Source of the DNA: Saxidomus purpurata
Lineage: Eukaryota > Mollusca > Bivalvia > Venerida > Veneridae
DNA: 64,000 nt
Reading direction: 5' to 3'
Assembly (NCBI GenBank): GCA_022818135.1
Contig: JAFMSR010000012.1
Location: 8,764,486 to 8,828,485 of the forward strand
Shown here: positions 1-12,935 of the stretch, in pieces
Position numbering within the stretch: position 1 is the stretch's first letter
Layout of the letters: every line of letters begins with the position of its first letter
Translations under genes and position numbers: made by a program
The notes under the pieces: model-generated
Told to the model about the DNA's origin: nothing
Databases searched by the model: none
Seen by the model: the letters and a program-made list of their open reading frames with translations, nothing else

Positions 1-835
1 ACGTAAAATTAAATTTGATTTATACAACATCATATTCGAACGGTCATTTACCCGATAAGTTGGTAAAAGACATACAAAAACCGTTTTGATAAATATAGCT
101 ACAATTTTAAATCCAAAGTTTATTTAAGTGGTTACAACATTCACATTACACAATTTTGCAAACTCAACGGACATTCAACCATTAGAAAAAACACACTCTA
201 TGTAATTATCCTTATGGATAGTTAAACTGGTGTATTAGCTTTCAGTACATGGTGCAATACGTCTGCACATGCTGAACTATCCTAGACTTGCATCTTGCCG
301 AGTGTTGTATTTCTATTTTATTAATGCCATAAACTTACTATTGTAACTTCTTTAAGTAAAAGTGCGTCCTGCAAGAGTAATATATGTTCTTTGATGTTTA
401 CAAATTTCTCGTGGTTGGCATATGTAACCTTTATATGTACGTGTACTGCAATATTTCACAATAAATATGTCATTGGTCGATGTGTTTTCTTTTAAATAAT
501 TCAATTTCTGTCGGCAGTATGTTGTCCAAGGAATAATTTAATTGTTCACATATATTCGATATTGGCTGTGCAACAAAACTGATAGATGAAAAGTGGCCAA
601 AAGATTGTTAAATACACGTCCTTTATTCTCGCGCAAACTTTCGATATTTCCTTGCAATGTGAGAATAGTAACTTTACTTATCATGGCACTTTACTTAATA
701 CAATGTTTTCTTTTCTTTTTAAATTGTTTCACTTTTTTTCGAATCATGCGTTGTACAACAAAAACTCAAAGTTGGTGGAATTATTTCTTTACCACTGCCA
801 GGATTGAATAGAGTTGTACTATAAGTATCAAGTGA
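1..835. other. AT-rich non-coding DNA
   Basis: Short ORFs here have no codon bias, motif or splice-site support, and no repeat structure was recognised. Confidence 0.5.
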
Positions 836-1060
836 GGTCAGTTTAGTTTATACTAATTTATTTTAGCTCGATCGTGAAGAAAGCTTGTAGCTTATCGAGA
901 CACTCTTGAGTCCGCTTCCTGGAAAAAAACAGCAGCGGTGTCATATGATGAGGTACGGTCGTGTCTACAGTAGGGCTCGAACCCGCAGCCTACGGGATGA
1001 GGTTGTGGTCAATGTAGGGCTACACCTATAATGCAATCGACCAAAACATGGGTAACATAT
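836..1060 (-). mobile_element. tRNA-derived SINE, near full length
   Basis: Read on the minus strand, the copy has a tRNA-like head with a B-box (GGTTCGAGCCC, around 970-985). It then has the core CCAGGAAGCGGACTC and a tail containing GATAAGCTACAAGCTTTCTTC and TAGTATAAACTAAACTGACC. The same core and tail recur at 24.85, 50.03 and 62.65 kb, so this is a dispersed family. The core resembles the V-domain SINEs of molluscs (RUDI type); the family name is from memory, while the repetition is seen directly. Confidence 0.8.
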
Positions 1061-2699
1061 AGAGTAAGTTTTATTACATTTAATCAATTTTAGTCTTTAC
1101 TACTGATGGAACGAAATCAAGGTGGCTTACAAGGCCGTGTAAGTCCGTGTTTTCCGAGTTTGAACATCAATGCAGTGTGCTGTGTAGAATATGAAGTACA
1201 GAATCTACGTTTTATTTTGTAACAAACTTTCATCTAAAGGGTAAACAGGTTAGTTAATATTATGATTTGGCCAAATATAAAACGAAAGTATGGACAAAGT
1301 CTAACTTAATGTTACAGATCACAGACTAGCTGTCGTAATATGTAAGGCATTGGAGATTTCGTGCATTTACATGCACTGTACTTACGGATAAAGTATCTAA
1401 TTCACTGTCTGAATATTACTATATAGAAACATTTAGCTTCAATGTGATTTGTATTAATAATCTAGTAACAATAATAATATGCTATAAATACATGAAATGT
1501 GTGCTGTATGTATCCGTATACCGGATGCTAGAGTTTATTAACGACCTGTGTCAAACAAAACTAACTCCCGGGAGCAAAGTAAGGCCAACATTATATTTAG
1601 TCCGAGGATGATCGAAACGCCCAGGCACTATTTCTCTCTGCCCCACAGACACTTAAACTGTAATCATGTCTCACAAAATGGTACATTGTCAGTGAGCTAG
1701 TAATTACGAACCTCCAGTAAGAGTTCGTCCAGCAAGTAAACATATGTTTCAGTCGAGATAACATTGATTTTGTGCGCCTAAGCATTCGTTAGACGATTAA
1801 TCCTGATCGGTGTACAACGAATTGGACATGAAATTGAACAAAAACGTGCTGAATCGACTTAATTTCCTGTAATGCGCACTTGTCTGAATACGCCGCCGGA
1901 AGTAGAACGTTTAAATGAACAGCGTTCCTTCAATAATGGCGTCGTTAATTAAATAATTCCTGCTGATTTGTTTAAGAATGGAACAAAAGGAGCGGTGTAG
2001 GCATTGAATGAGCTGCTAACAGAAAAAATAAGCGTAGAAATTCTTCAGCAAATATTTGATGATCGTTAATTGATATTGAAAAGCACTTAATTTGTTATTA
2101 ACAAATATAACACACTAAAACGAAAACAGTTTAAATGTATCTCGAAGGTTTCCTGTCCATAAATTGAATGATTTTTCGTTGTAAACAAGCGGAAATAATA
2201 TGATTGATTGGAAGTGTAAGGTTTCCTGAAAATGTCGTGCTGTGCATAGTTCTTTCAGTATTAACTTGAACAAAAACAAGAAAACTTTATCAACGACATT
2301 GCTGATTACAACGATTACCTCAAATGATCAAACAGTTCTGCAACGCTAGCCGACGCAGGTTCAAAATCCTGTTTACTGCCTTAAAAAGAACAGAACACTT
2401 TTATTCTATAGTATACATCATGTAACGTATAAGATTGTTGATGTTTTTTCTTTTATTTTCAATACTGAAGATACTTTGAGCACTATCAAAGAAAATGACC
2501 TCACCCGATCTCCGTATAGTGGTATTAGTTAACATAAATTTGCCGGGTTTTCTGCTTTAGTCGAACAGTGCATTGTTTTCCCATCGGTGTTCTTTATTCG
2601 AAAGGTCGCCTTAATTCGGATGTAGTCTATAACAATGGTTTGGCTATATATTTTTTCAGCATCTCTTCCATGGTGAATGTATATTTAGGGTCACATTCC
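1061..2699. other. No supported gene
   Basis: A short open stretch on the minus strand around 1700-1780 reads without stops and looks faintly coding, but it has no splice sites or recognisable similarity. Nothing else stands out. Confidence 0.4.
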
Positions 2700-3071
2700 T
2701 TATCGTACGTCGGGGTCATCGTTCCCAGTGCTTATAAAGGTTTCTTGAGCACAATCTCATGCTCAGCACAGAATCATGCTCAAGAAATATGAACTAAAGT
2801 CAAGTTGTACCTTTTTGAAAAGTCCGGTTCCATAACAATAATCAGAAGGTATGTTCTTGAGCTTATGTATCTTTATATTAAATACGACTTTGTAAATAAT
2901 TATAACTTGATTTGGCTTCATATTACTTGAGCATGATTTTGTGCTGAGCATGAGATTGTGCTCAAGAAGCCTTTATAAGCACAGGGTCACTCTGTGACAA
3001 GTGCGCCACGGTGCGGTAGAAGCCGATGACATTGTTCAGTACGAGCATGTCAATGGGCGACTCGAGAAGAT
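2700..3071 (-). pseudogene. Terminal exon remnant interrupted by a MITE
   Basis: A pyrimidine-rich acceptor (CCACCCTCTGTAG) ends at 3072. From 3071 downward one frame reads DLLESPIDMLVLNNVIG and on to SQSDP, where the 253-bp element at 2729-2981 interrupts it. Removing the element and one copy of its CAG target duplication lets the same frame continue as GNDDPDVR followed by TAA at 2700-2702. I do not recognise the protein, and no upstream exons were found within the window. The exon could belong to a dead gene, or to a live gene whose C-terminus is now altered by the insertion. A second frame left of the insertion is also open (TYDKECDPKYTFTMEEM) and is the main competing reading. Confidence 0.45.
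2729..2981. mobile_element. MITE with ~56-bp TIRs and 3-bp CAG duplication
   Basis: The terminal inverted repeats start TGCTTATAAAGG and run about 56 bp, including GAGCACAATCTCATGCTCAG, with only about two differences between arms. CAG flanks both ends (2726-2728 and 2982-2984), giving a clean empty site. There is no coding capacity. A 3-bp duplication fits a PIF/Harbinger-like or CACTA-like non-autonomous element; the superfamily is inference. Confidence 0.8.
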
Positions 3072-3424
3072 CTACAGAGGGTGGCAAAGATCAAAGAATA
3101 CCACAACAAGAAATTGAATTTATCTCTCTTTTCATGAGAGACAGCCGGTGGTTATATTTTATACTATAGACGTTATTCTACTAAATGAATAGTTATGTTT
3201 ATATATGGCAACTGATTATTTAGCTTCGAAATCCCATTTGTTTGGCTTCAAATGTTTTCTTGGAAATCACCTTTATACACTGTGAGTAATGGATACTTTC
3301 AGAAGTGCCACTGATATGCAAATTAAAATAAGTATTCTAAACGGTATATCAAGCCAGAAAAACATGTATTTATAACAATATTTAGTCTCACAGTCTCACA
3401 GATCCATCGTTCTTATTCAGTCAA

Positions 3425-3545
3425 GATGGTTGGCGCGGTGGTCCAGTGGTTAACGCTCTGGACTACCAATCCTGAGGTAGTATCGCGTGTGTCAGTGCTA
3501 TACACCGGGCATGTAAACATTCCAAGGGGTCTATTCGCAAAACTC
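3425..3545 (+). mobile_element. tRNA-like SINE head, diverged
   Basis: GGCGCGGTGGTCCAGTGGTT, followed by AACGCTCTGGACTACCAATC, looks like the D-arm and anticodon-arm part of a tRNA and contains an A-box. The B-box region is degraded and the usual SINE core is not visible, so this is a truncated or different SINE, not a tRNA gene. Confidence 0.5.
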
Positions 3546-6500
3546 GGATTCCCTTTTATCTGCTTCTTTTTTAAGGACCACAATGGAAATAAGAGCTTGC
3601 TCTTTATTCAATTATCTTTGTGACTTGTACTTAAAAAATACAGACATCTATGTTAGAGCAATTTTCCACGAGATTGACGTAATGGTGAAAGCAAGCTAGA
3701 AATTCTTCAAAGTTGGAGGTGAATAAATAAATGAATAAATAAATATATCAGTCACTTTACGACACAGATTCATGTTGAGAGTGTAGGTACCTGTAGCAAC
3801 GCACTCATTCACGATTACTGCTTTCAAAATGTAGGTCTTAAACCGATCCTTTATTCTATTCACTATGAACGGAAAACATTGCCCTTAATCGCAGACTACA
3901 ACGTAAATATACTTATGAGCTGTTTTTTTCAAAAAATACATTACTATAGTTACCCTAGAACAGATTACTGTCTTTGTAGATGACAAGTTATCAATAACCC
4001 ATTATGATCAAAGTATTTTCAATACCATCAACAACAAAATATGTTTCCCTGTAGACTAGTTTTCCTAATAGTTTTGGGATATAAAATATAACATGATTAT
4101 TAAAGCATTAAGATGGATATATCAATTTGAAAGTTTTCAACAAATTAACACCGCCCGTATCAACAAAATCATAGAATTAAAGGCATTATTCTTCAGAAAG
4201 GAGTGTGTCTAATATTAAACCAATCCTTAGGGACCACAACTACAAATGACATTTCTGTTTGACATTGCCCAAGTCTCCCTCAAGTCAAACCTTTTCTTGT
4301 TTTCAATTTTACACCCATGTGAGCAGTTATTGGCATCATTAATGCGCATAATAACTTCACTGATATGTTTTCATCATCGTATTAGATTCTGCGAATGACT
4401 TCAAGTCATTTGTTACTACCTTCGTCATCTTAATAAATATAATATCATCAATTCGCCGTGACTTAAAAGACCAAAGCTCTCCGAAGATAAACTATAATTG
4501 TATTAAACCATGTATTTTACAGCTGTTTTGGGGCTTGCTGTCAATTAATCTGGAACCAGATCAACAAACATTTATACATGTATCGTGGTTCTGACAGGCT
4601 GGTAGACTGGCATCAGTCGTTAGAATCATTACTTCGTCTTTTCTTGACATTTTACAACATCTTCACAATTTCTCCTCCCCTTGACTCAAACGTTATGAGA
4701 TGAGCTTTGGTTGAGACATATTTTTGATAGAGATATTTTTCGTAAAAGAAAATAAGACTTCGAGAGAAAAATCACATCTCAAACTCAACAGACTTGTATG
4801 AGTCTAACAAGCTGACTGTTGTTGTTGTTGTTGTTGTTGGAGTTTAACGTCCGTTTCAGCCAAATTTTTTTTGCATACCTAGTGTTTTTGGAAGATCAAT
4901 ACCTGAATCCTATCCTATCCGTAAGTCACTTCCAAATTTCTCGCATTATTACAGTTTTCGGAAAATTGGAGAAACTGGATACAAATAATTGCAATATAAA
5001 CCAGTCAACAAGGTTTTTGGAAGGAAAAAAACATGTTTAGTCAACTATTTTGCATACTTAACATTTCTGCTGCATTTTCTAGCACAGAGGCCAAGCAGAA
5101 ATAAATCACATTAATGTGCTTTAATAAAACATGTCAAGAATTGTCTAATGTAAAATGATCTGCCAGTCAGCACAGTGGACGCACGTGAGCACGTGCGCCA
5201 GGACGCGTGTGAAGTTAATGACCATTCTCTGATTTTGTAAAAATGATGAAAAGTGATGTTCGTCTGCAAGTAGAGCCCAAAATTGAAGGAATCAATGTTT
5301 TCAGAGGGGAAACATGTGTTTAGGTAAATTTAGTTCTGAACATCTTCCGACCTTAATGAAAGCCTTGCTGACAAGATGTTAGTTTAATCGACAATAATTG
5401 ATGTTTTATTGTCTAAGAGTCGGTAAACTAATGGCTACAAGCCTATTTTGCTTAAACACCAAATTATATGTTCCACAAAATAGCTTGCGTGCCCTTAATC
5501 AAATGTCTGGGAAAAGGTCCAAAGTAATCTGCAATTTTATACCCTCAGACGTTGGGACACAGTACGTTGACAACTGGAACGTATATTAAATAATTTCTAT
5601 TTACATTTTCTGCCTGTTTGTTTTCTTTTCCGTGCTTATGGAATGATTGAAGAAGAAAAAATATTTGCCATTCTTTCTTCTTTTTTTTCAGAGTAAATAT
5701 CTACTGAAGAATTTCCTTTTAAGTGTTGAAATCTTTTGAAACAATAAAAGAACATGAAAATATATACTTGTGGTAATGTGAATGACAATATGTCCTAAAC
5801 GTGATGACCCAAAACTTAGTAATTGATCGAAATGTTGTCAACAATAATCTACATCTTATATTTCAATCACTTGTGGTAAAAGAACTGTTTGTCCCATCTG
5901 TGGAGACCCAAAGACTTGAAAATTTAAAGAAAAGTTGTCAGATATGATCAATCTTTTTTCGAAGTACGTCAGTCTTAGTAAACTAGAATAACCCAGCTGT
6001 GGTCTTCTTTTCCAATTCCTGTTATGGGTCCCATATGACCATTATGTGTCTTTGTGCCGTAAAAACTAACTCGTTCGCTCATTTATAAAATAAGAAAATT
6101 TCTTCCATCATTAGTTTGCCTCTGAACTGTCCAGCTATCTGTCAGCATTCAATATCCCTATACGCGGCGACAATGTGATGATATTCGCCGTCGGCCCGTC
6201 TGTCTGTCCTAGCCATTAACTCTTCCTACACTGCTTGCACAAAGACCTTTGCCACAGTATTGCTATGACCTCCTGGCAATACACAACACTTTTAGAATTT
6301 TCAACTGACACCTCGGTCTTAAGCTGTGTTGGTTCACCCCGGGGGCAGGGCGTGGTTATGTCCGTTACACAAAATATACAATGCAGCTAATAACAAATAA
6401 AAAACACTAGAGCATTATGACGCTCAAACTTGGTACGCAGGTTTGGTTATGATCTATACACCCCTCCCTACCTATATTGCGGTCAGTAGGTTAAGTTCAA

Positions 6501-6636
6501 CGTAACCTTGAGAATATTGAACTTATATATTTCCTTGTCCAAAGTTAGTGCGGCGCTGAACTCGAGATGGTGTACAATCGACAAATAGTTCCATAATATT
6601 ATATAATACACGTGGCGACTGGCTTGTCCATTCACC
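3546..6636. other. Non-coding DNA with dispersed repeats
   Basis: AT-rich sequence without a supportable gene. It contains a (GTT)n run at 4818-4838 followed by AGTTTAACGTCCGTTTCAG, a phrase I associate with molluscan interspersed repeats. Around 6180-6360 there is a stretch resembling decayed repeat sequence. Confidence 0.45.
4818..4838 (+). repeat. (GTT)7 microsatellite
   Basis: Seven uninterrupted GTT triplets head a stretch that looks like a dispersed repeat. Confidence 0.9.
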
Positions 6637-7057
6637 CAATCGTATGGAAGCTTTTATTGGACGCCGGAATGTCCACTTCCTGTAGTCCATATACACTTGT
6701 TTACGCCTACTTGTTGAAATACAACTAAACAAGTCGTCTCAATCATGTCCACTTGCTGTCTATTACTGCGACATGTCGGTCAAAGATTAGACAACATGGT
6801 TAGGGGTTAGGGTTCCCTAACCCTAACCGTTACTCGACATGCTGTTTGTCGTCAGCGCTTGATACACGTGTTCTCCAGTTATATGTTACAGTGCTTTATT
6901 GTCCAAAAGTAGAATGACATGTCGCATTACTAGACATCATGTCGACATGATTTAGACGACTTGTTTAGTTGTTTTTAAACAAGTCGACGTAAACAGTCGC
7001 ATTTGGACTACATTAAGTGAACATTCCGGTGTCCACTTAAAAGCTCCATACAATCGG
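6637..7057. mobile_element. Foldback element, ~420 bp
   Basis: The left arm (CAATCGTATGGAAGCTTTTA onward from 6637) pairs with the right arm ending at 7057 (CATACAATCGG on plus). Matching blocks include ACAACTAAACAAGTCGTCT (6721-6739) against its reverse complement (6953-6971), and the GCGACATGTC blocks near the centre. Arms are roughly 140 bp and imperfect. No ORF spans the element. Confidence 0.75.
6798..6838. repeat. Telomere-like head-to-head palindrome
   Basis: GGTTAGGGGTTAGGGTT is followed directly by CCCTAACCCTAACC, so TTAGGG-type and CCCTAA-type motifs meet back to back. It sits near the middle of the foldback element, where it forms the apical stem. Confidence 0.85.
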
Positions 7058-9039
7058 AATACTATTGTCGGTTTTTGCCATGTCGTGCTACCTGGATGTC
7101 GCATCTTCAAATGCGATGGCACGACAATATGACAGACACTTTTGGCGTGTTGTCGTTCTGGCGACCCCATACGACAAAAAGATATGCCAACACCCAAAAA
7201 TTATGCAAAACAACGACAAAAATAGTCTGCCGTGTTGTCGTGTGACGACCTGTTTCATTTTGTTGTAATTGTGTGCTGGCGTCGCGCCAAAATATGTATT
7301 GTTAGCGCCACGTGCAAGCAGTTGCAACAACAACAACAATAACTTTATTTTGTGAAGGTTACATACTAAGTGTACAAAAAGTTTCATACTGCTTATTTCC
7401 AGTATGGCCTTCATTTTAACTTAAAAGTATCCCTCATATTCACACACACACAAAAGTTCACAGTTTCACAAAGTATTTAACATGCATGCATACCAACATA
7501 TAAACATATAAACAACACGACAACACGCCAAAAAAGATGCGATACATCAACAAAAATAATGTAGCATGTTATCGTTTTGTCGCGTGTCATATATTTATAC
7601 TTACATATATCTTTAAAGAAATAAAAATATGACTTTTTTCCAAAGTGAAACCATGGTGCAGGACCATGGTCATTTCAGAAGAAAAGTTGGCTAAAGTACA
7701 TGAACAGCCAAATCCTCGTACATTTGTCGTCATCGTGGCTTTGATTATATTGTTTCCGATAATTTAGCATGACAGGCACAATGCGAGGATGCGGGTATTC
7801 TATCACTTTGACCGTTGATTTAATGACAACGCCCGCAAATGGACATCATAAGACATCTCGATTGAGAAGTCGTGAAATATTTCAGAAATGCTCTTATTTT
7901 CATTGATTGATTTCACAAGGGTTTCATAAATTAATATGGGTGGTCATTCGTTTTATAAAATTGCATTATAAATCTATCTCGATCGTAATATCCTCGATAT
8001 AGAACGCTAAATAAAATGTTTGGTTGGTTATTAACATAGCGTGTTTTTGGCGTTAAGTGGCCATTTTTTCGGATACTGACAGTAACCGGACACCTTATCT
8101 ATACGTCCTTCATATAATAAATTCATTTTAGTGGAATTCATTACATTCGTTTGATCAGAAAGAAATGGAATATCATAAAATGTGAATTTTGACATACATA
8201 AGAAAGCGTAGGATATCCTCATTGTTATATGCAACCGTGATTGCTATTCCATTAAAGGCCCGTGACCACTATATTATTACAATTTTCGTTGCATATATTT
8301 TCAATGAAGATGTCTTACCGGCAAACTGTTCGCTATTGGTATCAAAGAATTGAAATACTGATGGAAAGCCATATCGAGAGATGTCACCTTGCAAAAACTG
8401 AGGGAGGATAAGGCGCTGTTTAAGCAGTCTGATAGCCCACTATTCTCTGGTAAAAATCAAGTTTAATTCATAAAATATTCAGGTAAAATAAATTGCATAC
8501 AGAAGTTTCAAAGCTGTTTCGTCATTTTATACATTTTCTTTCAAATTTCATTTATATACAGTAACTTCTGAGTGTGCTTGTCGTTCACATTTGATATGCA
8601 TTGAGCAAGCCATAAAAATAATGTAATGAAATAAAATCCAATACTAAATCATTGGAAATGTATCCCGACTTTCACTCATAATATCTATATTGAGTCTAAA
8701 AAATCAGACTTTCCCAGCTGATTCATACGAGGAACTATTTGTTTCTGCTCAAAATTATTATTGTTTGCAGGCGCGTAGCTGTCGTTACGCATAATACGCA
8801 CGTGCGTATACATCGCTAGCAAAGATCGAAAACTTAAATGTCCCGAAACTGCAATAAAAATGAAAGAGTGAGGGGGGTGAGAGTCACAAGCGATAGATCC
8901 GGATTTTACCTGTTTGTTCTCACAAAAAAGGCCAAAAATGGCTTTAAAATGCTCATAGTTTCCTCGCTCGCTTCGCTCGCTCAAATAAAACGATATGGAA
9001 CTTCATTTCAATGAAAGCCTGCAGTCTTAGAACAGTATT
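7058..9039. other. Repeat-derived DNA rich in TGTCGT/ACGACA words
   Basis: Between 7060 and 7600 the words GTTGTCGT, CGTGTTGTCG and ACGACAA recur on both strands, for example GTGTTGTCGTGTGACGACC near 7233, suggesting a decayed element. 7600-9039 shows no gene. Around 8960 the string CGCTCGCTTCGCTCGCTC is a small GC-rich hairpin. Confidence 0.4.
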
Positions 9040-12000
9040 TACTGTAAGTAGCGCTCACTGAACAATGCTCACTGTGAAAAGTGCTCAATGAATAATGTTT
9101 ACAGTGAGTAGCGCTCACTGTGGGAAGCGCTCACTGAACAATGTAAATTTGTGAGAAGCGCGCACTGAACAATGCCAAATGTGATTAGTGCTCACTGAAC
9201 AATGCTCTACGTGAGAAGTGCTCACAGAACAATGCTCAATGTGAGAAGCGCTCACTGAACAATGTTGAATGTGAGTAGTGCTCATTGAACAATGCTCAAT
9301 GTGAGAAGCGATCACTGAACAATGCTCAATGTGAGAAGCGATCACTGAACAATGTTCAATGTGGAAAGCGCTCACTGAACAATGTTCAATGTGAGTAGTG
9401 CTCACTGAACAATGCTCAATGTGAGAAGCGATCACTGAACAATGCTCAATGTGGAAAGCGCTCACTGAACAATGTTCAATGTGAGTAGTGCTCATTGAAC
9501 AATGCTCAATCTGAGAAGCGATCACTGAACAATGCTCGATGTGAATAGTGCTCACTGATCGATGCTCAATGTGAGTAGTACTCACCATTAGTAGTGCTCT
9601 ATGACGCTCCTGGAAAGAATGGGGTACTTCATTAAGTAGAAAAGAATAAAAGTGGAAAAGCGCTAACTGAACAATGCCAAATGTGATTTTGTACACACCA
9701 ATGTCATGAGAAGTGCTATTGTTGCTCAATGTGAACAATGCTCAATGTGAGAAGTGATCACTGAACAATGCTCACCGTGGAAAGCGCTCACTGAACAATG
9801 TACTGAAATGTTCATTATTACGGAACAGTGGAGAAGGCTCTGAAAAGCTAATGTGGTGTGGGGGGTGTTCACTGAATTCAATGTGAGTAGTGCTCAGTGA
9901 ACTTAAAATGGGTGGTGTTCATTGAAAAACACCCACTGTAACAAGTGCTCACTGAACATGCTAGTGAAGGTCGGGGGGGGGGGGGGGGGGGGGGCGAAGA
10001 AAAAAGAGCTTCTTGAGAAGTGATCACTGAACAATGCTCGATGTGAATAGTGCTCACTGATCGATGCTCAATGTGAGTAGTACTCACTGTGTGAGGACGA
10101 CTGGACTGTGAGTAGTGAGGGGGGGGGTCACTTACCATTAGGTAGTGCTCTATGAACAATGCTCCCTGTTAAAGAATGGGGTATTTCATTAAGTAGAAAA
10201 GAATAAAAGTAGAAAAGCGCTAACTGAACAATGCCAAATGTGATTAGTGCGTACACACCAATGCTCACTTCGAGAAGTGCTCATTGAATAATGCTCAATG
10301 TGAAAAGTGTTTACTGAACTATGCTCAGTGTGTGAAGTGCTCACTGAACAAGGCTCACCGTGAAAAGTGCTCACTGAACAATGCTCACTTCGAGAAGTCC
10401 TCATTGAATAATGCTCAATGTGAGAAGTGTTCACGGAACTATGCTCAGTGTGAGAAGCGCTCATTGAATAATGCTTAATGTGAATGTGAGAAGTGTTCAC
10501 TGAACTGTGCTCAATGTGAGAAGTGCTCAGTGAATAATGCTCATTATGAGTAGTGCTCATTGAAAAACACCCACTGTAACAAGTGCTCACTGAACACTGC
10601 TCACCTAGTGAAGTGTTCACTGAACAAGGCTCTTCGTGAGAAGTGATCACTGAACAAGGCTCACCGTGAAAAGTGCTCACTGAACAATGCTCAATGTGAG
10701 TTGTGCTCACTAAACAATGCTCAATTTGAGTAGGGATCACTGAACAATGCTCAATGTGAGTAGTGCTCACTGAACTAGGCTCACTGTGAGAAATGAACAT
10801 AGAACATGGCTAACTGTGAGTAGTGATCACTTAATAAGGGTGTAGTGCTCCTGACTCTCTAAACAACACTCACTGCGAATAGTGCTCACCGAGCAACGCA
10901 AAATGTGAGAAATGCTCGTTGAACACTGAACAACGCTCACCGTGAGAAGTGCTCACTGAACAATGCTCAATGTGAGAAGTGCACACTGAACAAGGCTCAC
11001 CGTAAGACGAGCTCACTGAACACTGCTCACAGTGAGAAGTGCTCACTAAACAATATTTAATGTGAGTAGTGCTCACTGAACAATACTTTATGTAAGAAGT
11101 ACTCACTGAACAATGCTCACTGAACAAGGCTTACCATGACAAGTGCTCACTGAAAAGTTTTCAATGTGAGAAGTGCTCACTGAACAACATTCATCGTGAA
11201 AAAGTGCTTGCTGTGAGAAGTGCTCACCATGATAAGTGCTCACTGAACAACACTCATTTCGAGAAGCGCTCACTGAACAATGATCAATATGAGTAGTGCT
11301 CATTGAAAAACACTCACTGTGAGGAGTGCTCACTGAACACTGCTCACCGTGTGAAGTGTTCACTGAACAAGGCTATTCGTGAGAAGTGCTCACTGAACAA
11401 GGCTCACAGTGAAAAGTGGTCACTGAACAATGCTCAATGTGAGAAGTGCTCAATAAACAATGCTCATTTTGAGTAGGGATCACTGAACAATGCTCAATGT
11501 GAGAAGTGCTCACTGAACTAGGCTCACTGTGAGAAGTGATCACTGAACAAGACTCACTGTGAGAAATGCTCACTGAACAACACTCATTTCTAGAAGCGCT
11601 CACTGAACAATGATCAATATGAGTAGTGATCATTGAAAAACACTCACTGTGAGAAGTGCTCACTGAACACTGCTCACCGTGTGAAGTGTTCACTGAACAA
11701 GGCTCTTCGTGATAAGTGCTCACTGAACAAGGCTCACCGTGAAAAGTGCTCACTGAACAATGCTCAATGTGAGTAGTGCTCACAAATCAATTCTCAATTT
11801 GAGTAGGGATCACTGAACAATGCTCAATGTGAGTAGTGCTCACTGAACTAGGCTCACAGTCAGAAATGTACATTGAAAATGGCTCACTGTGAGTAGTGCT
11901 CACTGAACAATGCTGACTGTGAGTAGTGCTCACTGAATAAGGCTCACTAAACAACACTCACTGCGAATAGTGCTCACCGAGCAACGCAAATTATGAGAAA

Positions 12001-12930
12001 TGCTCATTGAACACTGAACAAGGCTAACCGTGAGAAGTGCTCACTGAACAATGCTAGATGTGAAAAGTGCACACTGAACAAGGCTCACCGTAAGACGTGC
12101 TCACTGAACAATGCTCACCGTGAGAAGTGCTCACTAAACAATGCTTAATGTGAGTAGTGCTCACTGAACAATACTTAATGTAAGAAGTGCTCACTGAACA
12201 ATGCTCACTGAACAAGGCTCACCATGACAAGTGCTCACTGAAAAGTTTTCAATGTGAGAAGTGCTCACTGAACAACACTCATCGTGAAAAGTGCTCGCTG
12301 TGAGAAGTGCTCACCATGATAAGTGGTCACTGAACAACACCCATTTCGAGAAGTTCTCACTGGACAATGCTTACTGAACAACATTCGCCATGAGAAGTGG
12401 TCACTGAACAATGCTCACTGTGAGAAGTGCTCACCAGGAGTAGTGCTCACTAAACAATGCTCCCCGAAAGAAGTGCTCACTGAACAATGCTCATTGTGAG
12501 AAGTGCTCACCAGGAGTAGTAACAATGCTCACTGTGAGCAGTGCTCACCATTAGTAGTGCTCATTGAACAATGTTCACTGAACAATGCTCAATGAACAAC
12601 ACTCATCGTAAGAAGTGCTCACTAAACAATGCTCACTGTGAGAAGTGCTCACTGAACAATGCTCAACACTCATCGTAAGAAGTACTCACTGAACAATACT
12701 CACTGTGAGAAGTGCTCACTGAACAATACTCACTGTGAGAAGTGCTCACTAACAATGCTCACTGTGAGAAGTGCTCACTAACAATGCTCACTGTGAGAAG
12801 TGCTCACTGTGAGAAGTGCTCGCTGAACAATGCTCATTGTGAGAAGTGCTCACTAAACACTAATCACTATGAGAAGTTCTCACTGAGCAATGCTCACTGC
12901 GAGAAGTGATCACTGAAAAATGCTCTATGA
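9040..12930. repeat. 3.9-kb minisatellite, 30-bp unit
   Basis: About 125 variants of a 30-bp unit, close to GTGAGAAGTGCTCACTGAAC plus AATGCTCAAT. Each unit carries the short hairpin GTGAG-AAGTG-CTCAC. Because 30 is a multiple of three, long ORFs appear in several frames on both strands; on the minus strand they read as repeats of a ten-residue SVSTSHIEHC-like peptide. Higher-order structure is visible. A 330-bp period (11 units) relates 11281-11480 to 11611-11810. An offset of about 1.08 kb relates 10803-11190 to 11877-12260. A non-repeat insert (GGGGTACTTCATTAAGTAG) recurs near 9620, 10175 and 12975. I treat the ORFs as by-products. Confidence 0.95.
9973..9994 (+). repeat. Run of 22 G
   Basis: Uninterrupted G run inside the minisatellite. 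Its exact length is likely to be uncertain in any sequencing read. Confidence 0.9.
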
Positions 12931-12935
12931 GCAAA

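Noticed and set aside
7088..7414. 108-residue ORF on the minus strand
   Set aside because: It runs through repeat-derived sequence with no protein motif or splice support.
9040..12930. CRISPR-like array
   Set aside because: The units are contiguous without unique spacers, and the host is a eukaryote; this is a minisatellite.
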